5,747 nucleotides of DNA, taken from Comamonas sp. lk. GTDB lineage: Bacteria; Pseudomonadota; Gammaproteobacteria; Burkholderiales; Burkholderiaceae_C. Within the stretch, counting starts at the first letter, position 1. Each line of letters begins with the position of its first letter. A program made the position numbers and the translations under genes. The notes under the pieces were generated by a model that was given only the letters and a program-made list of their open reading frames with translations, did not search any database and was not told the origin of the DNA. Below, one piece after another: positions 1 to 5,747 of this stretch. Where the stretch lies: positions 1-5,747 of the forward strand of contig CAMDHL010000150.1 of NCBI GenBank assembly GCA_945898105.1, read 5' to 3'.

Positions 1-1
1 G

Positions 2-271
2 GCGGCTTTTGTGTATGGCTCTGTTGCCAAAAAGGAAGACACGGCCAGCAGTGACATCGACCTGATGCTGGTGAGCGATACCTTGACTTTTAGCGACACC
101 ATACTGGCGCTGCAAGCCGCCACCGAGTTGCTGGGTCGCGAGGTCAACCCGAACATTTTCACGACGCAAGATTTCGCCAAAAGGCTGAAGGAGGGCGGTT
201 CTTTCGTGTCACGCGTCATGGCGCAGCCCAAGGTTTGGCTGATTGGAGGAGAGCATGACCTCAGCATTTGA
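2..271 (+). CDS. Minimal nucleotidyltransferase (MntA-like), C-terminal part, 5' end outside window
   Basis: The frame is open to the left edge and reads AAFVYGSVAKKEDTASSDID, so the gene starts upstream; the GTG at 11 lies inside the conserved strand and is not a credible start. The visible signature is GS (17-22), ten residues, then D-I-D (53-61). This is the GS-X10-D-X-D nucleotide- and metal-binding motif of the Pol-beta-like MNT superfamily, including MntA antitoxins, which AMPylate their HEPN partner. Downstream text such as VNPNIFTTQDF, FVSRVMAQPKVWLIG and the HDL tail matches, from memory, a family of about 190-200 residues that often carries an N-terminal helix-turn-helix; that part would lie outside the window. 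The usual third acidic residue of Pol-beta-type enzymes is not evident, since the expected strand reads VNPNIF. The protein is probably cytosolic and forms a complex with the HEPN protein, whose gene overlaps this one by 17 nt. The fold is fairly certain; the biological role is inferred. Confidence 0.85.
   Translation, partial: AAFVYGSVAKKEDTASSDIDLMLVSDTLTFSDTILALQAATELLGREVNPNIFTTQDFAKRLKEGGSFVSRVMAQPKVWLIGGEHDLSI
245..250 (+). promoter_or_regulatory. Ribosome binding site of the HEPN gene
   Basis: GGAGGA lies 4 nt before the ATG at 255 and inside the 3' end of the MNT gene. It selects the ATG at 255 over the in-frame TTG at 243, which would overlap the site itself. Confidence 0.7.
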
Positions 272-683
272 AAATCTGGCGGGTCCTGGCAAGCCATTGC
301 GTGCCGAGCCACCGGACAGCAAAGAATTTGCAGGTCTTCAGCGCATGGGGCTGGCACGTTTGAAAGATGCCCAACACCAGGGCTTGTCACTGGAGAGTCA
401 GTTTGACTTGGCCTACAACGCAGCGCACGCGTTGTGCTTGGCTGCCTTACGTTGGCATGGTTACCGCTCGGGCAATCGCTTTATCGTTTTTCAACTGCTA
501 CCGCACACCTTGGGCCTGGGGCCAGAGGTTTGGCGGGTGCTTTCCAAATGCCACGATGCCCGCAACCTCGGCGAGTACGAGGGCATGCTCGAAGTCGACA
601 CTCGACTCGTGACCGACCTGATCACGGCTTGCCAGCTGGTGGCCAACAAATTGAGCGCTTTGCTGCCTTTGAATCAACCATGA
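255..683 (+). CDS. HEPN-domain protein, partner of the upstream nucleotidyltransferase
   Basis: This is a 142-residue, mostly helical protein. ATG 255 is chosen because GGAGGA sits just upstream. The pattern LESQFDLAYNAAHALCLAALRWHGYR (about 46-71, split here only for reference) followed by a second helix block with CHDARNLGEYEG (99-110) is typical of the HEPN families encoded beside MNT genes (HepT/HI0074-like substrate-binding subunits). In toxic HEPN RNases the last helix carries R-X4-6-H, and in Shewanella HepT R-X4-H-X-Y, with the tyrosine being AMPylated. Here R103-N104 is followed by Y108, so a tyrosine sits where the catalytic histidine is expected and no histidine follows. H100 precedes the arginine. 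The protein may be a non-toxic or regulatory HEPN, or use a different active site. The gene overlaps the MNT gene by 17 nt, and its TGA overlaps the hsdM ATG in ATGA, so all three genes are probably co-translated. Family assignment is good; toxin function is unproven. Confidence 0.8.
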   Translation: MTSAFENLAGPGKPLRAEPPDSKEFAGLQRMGLARLKDAQHQGLSLESQFDLAYNAAHALCLAALRWHGYRSGNRFIVFQLLPHTLGLGPEVWRVLSKCHDARNLGEYEGMLEVDTRLVTDLITACQLVANKLSALLPLNQP

Positions 684-2173
684 ACACCACCACCCACACC
701 CTCGTCCAAAAGCTCTGGAACTATTGCAGCGTGCTGCGCGACGATGGCATGAGCTATGGCGACTATGTGGAGCAGCTCACTTATTTGCTGTTCCTCAAGA
801 TGGCCGACGAGCGCAGCCAGCCGCCCTAAAACCAGACCAGCATCGTGCCCGCCGCCTATGCCTGGCCCACGCTGCTGGTGCGCGATGGCGACGATTTGTT
901 TGACCATTACCGCCACGCGCTGGAAAAGCTGGGCCAAGAAAAGGGCACCCTGGGGCTGATCTTTGCCAAGGCGCAAAACAAGTTTCAAGACCCGGCCAAG
1001 CTGCGCCGCGTGATTGTGGATTTGATCGACGCCGAGACCTGGACGGTGCTGGGCGCCGACGTGAAGGGCGACGCCTACGAGGGCCTGCTGGAGAAAAACG
1101 CGCAAGACACCAAGAGTGGGGCGGGCCAATACTTCACGCCGCGTGCGTTGATTGCGGCCATGGTCGAGTGCATCGACCCCAAGCCCGCCGAGCGTGTGTG
1201 CGACCCAGCTTGCGGCACGGGTGGCTTTTTGTTCAGCGCGCATCAGCATGTGGTGGACCACAACCCCAACCTGACCAAAGACGAGAAAAAGCACCTGAAA
1301 GAAAGCGCCTTTGTGGGCTTTGAGCTGGTGCAGGCCACGGCCCGCGTGTGCGCCATGAACTTGCTGCTGCACGGCATTGGGTCTGAAAAGTCGGTGCCCA
1401 TGCGCGTGGGCGATGCCCTGGGCGCAGACCCTGGCGAGCGTTTTGAGGTGGTGCTGGCCAACCCGCCGTTTGGCAAGAAGAGCAGCACCGTGATCGTGGG
1501 CGAAGACGGCCGCGTGACCAGCGAAAAAGACAAGATCGAGCGCGACGATTTTTGGGCCACCACCAGCAACAAGCAGCTGAACTTTGTGCAGCACATCAAA
1601 ACCCTGCTGGCCATCTATGGCCGGGCGGCGGTGGTGCTGTCCGACAACGTGTTGTTTGAAGGCGGTGCCGGCGAGACCATTCGCAAAAAGCTGCTGCACG
1701 AGTGCGACCTGCACACGCTGCTGCGCCTGCCCACGGGCTTGTTTTATGCCCAAGGCGTCAAGGCGAACGTGCTGTTTTTTGACAAGAAGCCAGCTTCTGA
1801 AAAGCCCTGGACCAAGAAGCTGTGGATTTACGATCTGCGCACCAATAAACACTTCACCCTTAAGACCAGTCCGCTGCGTCGGGCTGACCTGGACGAGTTT
1901 GTGCAGCTCTACAAAGTGGGTCAACGCCACCAAAGGGTCGAAACCTGGAGCGCCGACAACACCGATGGCCGCTGGCGCGCTTATGGCTACCACGAACTGA
2001 TTGCCCGCGACAAAACCAGCCTGGACATTTTTTGGCTCAAAGACGACAGCCTCGCCGACAGCGGCAACTTGCCTGCTCCGGCGGTCATTGCACAAGAGAT
2101 TGTGGAAGATCTGCAGGCGGCGCTGGAGCAGTTCAAACTGATTGCAGGGGATTTGGATTCCATTGTTCTTTAG
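680..2173 (+). pseudogene. hsdM: Type I restriction-modification DNA methyltransferase subunit HsdM, interrupted by an in-frame stop
   Basis: The frame encodes the N6-adenine methyltransferase subunit of a type I restriction-modification system, which methylates DNA when complexed with the specificity subunit HsdS. ATG 680 overlaps the HEPN stop (ATGA), has no Shine-Dalgarno of its own, and gives the expected HsdM N-terminus (LVQKLWNYCSVLRDDGMSYG). Codon 50 is TAA (827-829). Translation after it continues in the same frame with NQTSIVPAAYAWPTLLVRDG, and the remainder is intact to TAG 2171-2173, 497 sense and stop positions in total before the final stop, a normal HsdM length. The N-terminal helical HsdM_N domain spans about 1-140. 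GAGQYFTPR is at 147-155, SAM-binding motif I DPACGTGGF starts at 175, and catalytic motif IV NPPF is at 261-264. Related proteins, from memory, have a tyrosine at the stop position, so one base change (TAC or TAT to TAA) explains it. No hsdS or hsdR follows. A sequencing error, stop readthrough or internal restart are alternatives. Confidence 0.88.
827..829 (+). other. Premature TAA stop inside hsdM
   Basis: This TAA is in the same frame as the ATG at 680 and the remainder up to 2173 (680 and 845 differ by a multiple of three), so it is a nonsense change and not a frameshift. Conserved HsdM sequence runs directly on both sides, ERSQPP before and NQTSIVPA after. Confidence 0.85.
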
Positions 2174-2366
2174 CGCTTGATTCAAGCCCTCGATGCGACT
2201 AACCGCTGCGTTGAAGGGCATTAGGGCCTGCGGCCCAAGTGCAGGAGCCGCCGAAGGCCAAGGGTTCTGAAGCCCTCATAATCCCCACCCCGGCACCCAG
2301 CATTGTGCTGATGCCATCGGGTGACCAACGACAACTCAATCAAACCCTTCAAACTCTCCGACGCTT
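2174..2366. other. Intergenic spacer between hsdM and the gamma-glutamyltransferase gene
   Basis: These 193 nt hold no convincing gene on either strand. Short inverted repeats are present: GCTTGA/TCAAGC around 2181, and GGGCC-TGC-GGCCC at 2224-2236. CATAAT at 2277-2282 resembles a -10 box, but no good -35 element stands at the right distance. No recognisable hsdS or hsdR remnant was found by eye, although this is where they would be expected. A promoter for the downstream gene probably lies here but cannot be placed. Confidence 0.5.
2224..2236 (+). repeat. Short GC-rich hairpin, possible weak terminator after hsdM
   Basis: GGGCC-TGC-GGCCC gives a perfect 5-bp stem with a 3-nt loop, 51 nt after the hsdM stop. 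It is followed by AAGTGCAGG and not a T-run, so it does not qualify as a standard intrinsic terminator. It may be chance in GC-rich DNA. Confidence 0.3.
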
Positions 2367-3989
2367 ATGAAAATCAACACCGGCCGCCCCGTGACCATGG
2401 GCCCTTCCTGCATGGTCACCTGCCCACATTCTTTGGCTTCTGCAGCGGGCGCGGACGTGTTGCGCGCCGGTGGCTCGGCGGTGGATGCGGCTATCGCCAC
2501 AACCGCCGCTTTGGCGGTGCTTTACCCGCACATGACGGGGGTCGGCGGCGATGCTTTTTGGCTGATTTACGACGCCAAAACTAAGGCGGTGCGCTACCTG
2601 GACGGCGGCGGGCGCGCTGCGGCCAGCGCCACGGTGGACTGGTACAAAAGCCAGGGGCATAGCGAAATTCCGTTTCGCGGCATCCTGCCCGCCACGACCA
2701 CCACGCCCGGCGCGGTGGCCAGCTGGGCCGAAGCCCACGCGGCCTACGGCAAGCTGCCCTTGGCGCGGAACCTACAAAGCGCTATCGGCTATGCGCGCGA
2801 CGGCTTTCCGGTAACAAAGCGCTTGTCTGGCTTTATCGACGCCACGGCCAAAGACTTAGCGCCCCACGCCGAGACCATGGCTATCTTTATGCCCGACGGC
2901 AAAACCCCACGGCCTGGCGCACTCTTGCGCAACCCGGGGCTGGCCAAGACCTTGCAAGCCATCGCCGACCGCGGCCGAGCCGGTTTTTACGAAGGTGAAG
3001 TCGGGCGCGAGCTGGCGCGCTTTTCCAAGGAAAAAGGCGGCCTGTTTACCGAAGCTGATTTGGCCGCACAAACAGCGCGCTGGGGCGAGCCCATCAGCGG
3101 CACCTACCGTGATGTGAAGATTTTTGAGACACCGGCCCCCACTCAGGGCTTTACCGTGCTGGAAATGCTCAACCTACTGGAGCCGCTGGAGCTGCACAAG
3201 CGCCCGCACCTGGGCGCCGACCATGTGCATTTGCTGGTGCAGTCCAAGCAGATCGCCTACCACGACCGCGACCGTCACCTGGCTGATCCGACCTTTGCCG
3301 ACGTGCCCATGGAGCGCCTGATCTCTAAAGCCTATGCCGACGAGCGCCGCAGCCTGATGGACCCGGCGCGCGCCTTGCCCTGGGACAAAGTGCCCTCTTA
3401 TGGCAGCCTAAGCGGCGACACCGTGTTTATCGCCACCGTGGATGCTGAAGGCAACGCTGTGGCGCTGATTCATAGCCTGTATGGCGTATTTGGCTCGGGC
3501 GTGGTAGCGGGAAATACTGGCGTGGTTCTGCAAAACCGCAGCGCTTACTTCAACCTGGACCCAACCCACCCCAACCACTTGCAGCCGGGCAAGACGCCGC
3601 TGCATACGCTGATTGCGTCCATTGCCTTCAAGGAAGACAAGCTCTGGGGCGTAGTTGGCTGCATGGGCGCGGACGGGCAGCCGCAAATCCATTTGCAAAC
3701 CTACATCAACCTAATTGACTACGGCTGCGACATCCAAGAGGCGCTGGAAGCACCGCGCTGGCTGTCTGGCCGCTTTGGCTTGCTGGAATCGCGCGACACG
3801 CTGCACATCGAGGCCCGTTTCCCCGCCGAGACTATTGCCGAGCTGGACCGGCGTGGTCACTTGTTGAACCGCTGGGGCGACTGGAACGAGTTTGCAGGGC
3901 ACGCGCACGGCATCATGATTGACCCGCAATCGGGCATGCGCTACGGCGGCTCCGACCCGCGCTCGGATGGCGCTGCTATCGGCTTCTAG
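2367..3989 (+). CDS. Gamma-glutamyltransferase family protein (cytosolic type)
   Basis: The 540-residue Ntn-hydrolase precursor belongs to the gamma-glutamyltransferase family, whose members hydrolyse or transfer gamma-glutamyl groups (glutathione and related amides) after autocleavage into a large and a small subunit. The N-terminus carries SAAGADVLRAGGSAVDAAIAT (about 25-45) and the family stretch LYPHMTGVGGDAFWLIYD. LDGGGRA, with R83, occupies the place of the carboxylate-binding arginine of E. coli Ggt. The predicted cleavage site and nucleophile is T352 in SGDTVFIATVD. IHSLYGVFGSGVVAGNTG and LQNRSAYF follow, then MGADGQPQ where classical enzymes have GSPGG. The ATG at 2367 gives the full family N-terminus but lacks a Shine-Dalgarno. 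No signal peptide is visible, unlike periplasmic E. coli Ggt, so it probably acts in the cytosol and its true substrate may differ from glutathione. It converges with the acyl-CoA synthetase gene 15 nt away. The family is certain; substrate is not. Confidence 0.93.
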   Translation: MKINTGRPVTMGPSCMVTCPHSLASAAGADVLRAGGSAVDAAIATTAALAVLYPHMTGVGGDAFWLIYDAKTKAVRYLDGGGRAAASATVDWYKSQGHSEIPFRGILPATTTTPGAVASWAEAHAAYGKLPLARNLQSAIGYARDGFPVTKRLSGFIDATAKDLAPHAETMAIFMPDGKTPRPGALLRNPGLAKTLQAIADRGRAGFYEGEVGRELARFSKEKGGLFTEADLAAQTARWGEPISGTYRDVKIFETPAPTQGFTVLEMLNLLEPLELHKRPHLGADHVHLLVQSKQIAYHDRDRHLADPTFADVPMERLISKAYADERRSLMDPARALPWDKVPSYGSLSGDTVFIATVDAEGNAVALIHSLYGVFGSGVVAGNTGVVLQNRSAYFNLDPTHPNHLQPGKTPLHTLIASIAFKEDKLWGVVGCMGADGQPQIHLQTYINLIDYGCDIQEALEAPRWLSGRFGLLESRDTLHIEARFPAETIAELDRRGHLLNRWGDWNEFAGHAHGIMIDPQSGMRYGGSDPRSDGAAIGF

Positions 3990-3994
3990 GACGG

Positions 3995-4004
3995 AAGGCG
4001 CCTT
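3995..4004. repeat. Perfect palindrome in the 15-nt gap between convergent genes
   Basis: AAGGCGCCTT is a perfect 10-bp palindrome followed by TT on the + strand, lying between the two convergent stop codons. With no loop, a folded RNA stem would be only about 3 bp, so it is not a convincing bidirectional terminator. It is the only symmetric element in the gap. Confidence 0.3.
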
Positions 4005-5690
4005 TTAAGCCCACTGCACCGGCTGGCTGGCCGCGTACCAGGCGTCCAGCTTGGGCTCGATGGCTTTTTCAATATTGGCCCGCTTGATTTTCATGGTGGG
4101 CGTGAGCATGCCGTTCTCTATTTGCCAGGGCTGGTCGGCCACGACGATAAATTTGAGTTTTTCATAGTCGGCCACTTGGCTGTTGACTTCGGCCAGCAAT
4201 GTGGTCAGCGCCTTTTGCACGTCTGCGCGTACAGACGCGTCTTTTTGGCGCGGACGTATATCTTCGGCCAGTACCACCATGGCAAAGGCCGCTTCGTGGC
4301 TAGATCCGCCCACAAGAGAAATTTCAACCATGGCATGGTTGTTAATCATGTTTTCGATGGGCGCGGGCGCAACGTATTTCCCTTTGCTGGTTTTAAACAG
4401 CTCTTTAATGCGGCCTGTGATTTTGAGCTGCCCATCGGCAGCGACTGAACCCAAATCACCGGTGCGGAAAAAGCCATCTTCAGTAAAGGATTCAGCGTCC
4501 AGATCCGGGCGCTTGTAATAGCCCACTAGCTGGCCTGGGGACTTGACCAGGATTTCGCCTTCCGGGCTGATGCGTGCTTGCACGCCAGGGTTGGCCACAC
4601 CGACATAGCCGGGCTCGTTAAAGCGCGGAGTGGCCGTGTGGGAATAGGCAAAGTCCTCGGTCATGCCCAGGCCTTCCAGCAGTTGCAAGCCTAGGCTGCG
4701 GTACCAGCGAATGAGGTCAGCAGGGAGCGGCGCGGAGCCACTGAAGGCGGAAATCGTTTGGTCCAGACCCAAATTGGTCAGTATCTTCTTGGCTATGATT
4801 TTTTTCACAACCGGAATGCGCAGCAGTAAGTCCAGCTTTTTTTGCGGTATCTTGGCAAACACCGCTTGCTGAAACTTCAGCCACAAGCGCGGTACGGAGA
4901 CAAAAATAGTCGGCCTTGCACGTTGCAGGTCCGAGGCAAAGGTGTCCAGTGATTCGGCAAAAAACACATGCAATTGGCCGCTAACGAAGCTGGAGCACTC
5001 CACCACGGCGCGCTCAAATACATGCGCCAGCGGCAGGTAAGACAGGACGCGGTGGACCTGGTTGTCGCCCAGGTTCTGCGACATGCTTTGCTGCACGGCC
5101 AACTCTGTAGCCGCGGTAATGCGTTCAAAGCTGTGCATCACGCCTTTAGGCTGGCCGGTGGAGCCGGAGGTGTAAATCAGCATGGCCAGGTCGGTGCCCG
5201 CGCGCTGTGGCTGGCCACCCAAGGGCGCACTGCGCGCGGTAATGGCGTCCCATGTTTCGTAAGCGGTGGCGGGCGCCAGGGGCAGGGCGATGCGCGGCAT
5301 GCCAGTTGGTACGCCGGGCTCTTGGTCTGGCCAAGTGTCTAACTTGCCCACAAACAGCAGGCTGGCCTCACTGTGCTCCAGCACGAAGCGGATGGTTTGC
5401 GCACTTTCGGTGGGGAAGATAGCCACGGTGGTGTAGCCTGCCATCCAGATTGCCAACTCCGACATGAAGAAGTGGGCGCAGTTCTTGGACAGGATCGCAA
5501 TGCGCGCGCCGGGTTCAAAGCCCATGGATTGCAAATGGGTGGCCATCCGCCGTGCCTGGTCCATGGTCTGGGCCCAGGTGTAGTCCACTACACGCCCTGC
5601 ACCCAGGGGTTGCGTCAGGTACACCTGCTGCGCGCGTTCCTTCTCGTGCTGGTAAATGTGATCAAGTATGAGCTTGGCGGGGCTGGTCAT
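4005..5690 (-). CDS. AMP-binding long-chain acyl-CoA synthetase-type ligase
   Basis: The 561-residue protein is an adenylate-forming (ANL superfamily) enzyme that activates a carboxylate with ATP to an acyl-AMP and transfers it to CoA, most likely a long-chain fatty acid (EC 6.2.1.3 type). Visible motifs in order are the P-loop YTSGSTGQPKG (173-183), SYLPLAHVFER (217-227), FSGSAPLP (316-323), GLGMTE (340-345), FFRTGDLG (407-414), ITGRIKELFKTSKGKYVAP hinge region (424-442) and the C-terminal TPTMKIKR (530-537), whose K534 is the likely adenylation lysine. All expected catalytic motifs are present, and length is close to that of bacterial FadD15-like ligases. There is no signal peptide, so it is cytosolic or membrane-peripheral. 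ATG 5690 is supported by AAGGAG 9 nt upstream and by the family-like start of the protein. It appears monocistronic here and points away from the right edge. Chain-length specificity cannot be read from the sequence; a medium-chain or aromatic acid substrate is less likely. Confidence 0.93.
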   Translation of the reverse strand: MTSPAKLILDHIYQHEKERAQQVYLTQPLGAGRVVDYTWAQTMDQARRMATHLQSMGFEPGARIAILSKNCAHFFMSELAIWMAGYTTVAIFPTESAQTIRFVLEHSEASLLFVGKLDTWPDQEPGVPTGMPRIALPLAPATAYETWDAITARSAPLGGQPQRAGTDLAMLIYTSGSTGQPKGVMHSFERITAATELAVQQSMSQNLGDNQVHRVLSYLPLAHVFERAVVECSSFVSGQLHVFFAESLDTFASDLQRARPTIFVSVPRLWLKFQQAVFAKIPQKKLDLLLRIPVVKKIIAKKILTNLGLDQTISAFSGSAPLPADLIRWYRSLGLQLLEGLGMTEDFAYSHTATPRFNEPGYVGVANPGVQARISPEGEILVKSPGQLVGYYKRPDLDAESFTEDGFFRTGDLGSVAADGQLKITGRIKELFKTSKGKYVAPAPIENMINNHAMVEISLVGGSSHEAAFAMVVLAEDIRPRQKDASVRADVQKALTTLLAEVNSQVADYEKLKFIVVADQPWQIENGMLTPTMKIKRANIEKAIEPKLDAWYAASQPVQWA

Positions 5691-5699
5691 AAGAGGTGT

Positions 5700-5705
5700 C
5701 TCCTT
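5700..5705 (-). promoter_or_regulatory. Ribosome binding site of the acyl-CoA synthetase gene
   Basis: On the minus strand AAGGAG stands 9 nt before the ATG at 5690, and no better site lies near another in-frame start. Confidence 0.75.
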
Positions 5706-5728
5706 AGGCTTTTTGATGCGTTGATTTC

Positions 5729-5734
5729 ATTCTA
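5729..5734 (-). promoter_or_regulatory. Possible sigma70 -10 box for the acyl-CoA synthetase gene
   Basis: The minus strand reads TAGAAT, matching five of six bases of TATAAT, 38 nt upstream of the start codon. The -35 element would lie at or beyond the window edge, so the call rests on the -10 alone. Confidence 0.35.
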
Positions 5735-5747
5735 GGGTGAGTTTGGA

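Noticed and set aside
434..829. Frame starting inside the HEPN gene and running into hsdM
   Set aside because: Its first 82 codons are out of frame with the HEPN gene and look random; only the part from 680 is real hsdM.
845..2173. GTG 845 as the true start of a shorter methyltransferase
   Set aside because: There is no ribosome binding site before it, and conserved HsdM sequence continues upstream in the same frame through the TAA to ATG 680.
674..2221. 515-codon open frame on the minus strand opposite hsdM
   Set aside because: It mirrors a conserved methyltransferase gene in GC-rich DNA, shows no recognisable domain and has the Val/Gln/His/Ala-rich composition of an antisense shadow.
2190..2240. 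Possible integron attC or recombination site in the spacer (CTAAC, GTTGAAGG, inverted repeats)
   Set aside because: The core-site consensus does not fit and no paired arms of the right spacing were found.
2321..2584. GTG-initiated small frame overlapping the start of the gamma-glutamyltransferase gene
   Set aside because: Its Gly/Arg-rich translation is typical of a shifted frame over a conserved coding region.
4122..5342. Several plus-strand frames opposite the acyl-CoA synthetase gene
   Set aside because: They lie antisense to a gene with all its catalytic motifs and show no domain or ribosome binding site.

Overview
The window looks like a GC-rich betaproteobacterial chromosome, most like Burkholderiales/Comamonadaceae (Rhodoferax, Polaromonas or Limnohabitans type). 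This is inferred from the protein character, the codon usage and a TAGAAT-type -10 box. No rRNA or other marker gene is present to confirm it.

Left part (1-2173, + strand) is a compact defence-type operon. It begins with the C-terminal part of a minimal nucleotidyltransferase (MNT), cut by the window edge. A HEPN-family partner follows, overlapping the MNT by 17 nt. Then comes a type I restriction-modification methyltransferase subunit (hsdM), whose ATG overlaps the HEPN stop codon (ATGA). The hsdM reading frame is full length and well conserved but carries an in-frame TAA at codon 50 (827-829), so it is called a probable pseudogene. No hsdS or hsdR follows in the window. The MNT has the GS-X10-D-X-D signature of MntA-type AMP transferases. 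The HEPN protein has R-X4-Y where toxic HEPN RNases have an R-X4-6-H motif. The pair may therefore not be a standard toxin-antitoxin module.

Middle (2174-2366) is a 193-nt spacer without a gene. It holds only weak inverted repeats, and may be where the rest of the restriction system was lost.

Right part is ordinary metabolism. A gamma-glutamyltransferase family protein without a signal peptide (2367-3989, +) converges on a long-chain acyl-CoA synthetase-type AMP-binding ligase (5690-4005, -) across a 15-nt gap. The ligase has a clear ribosome binding site and a possible -10 box at the right edge. No tRNA, rRNA, CRISPR array, insertion sequence or prophage gene was seen.

The best lead for something unusual is the MNT-HEPN-hsdM translationally coupled cluster, with noncanonical HEPN/MNT active-site motifs and a single-codon interruption of hsdM. 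The rest reads as housekeeping.
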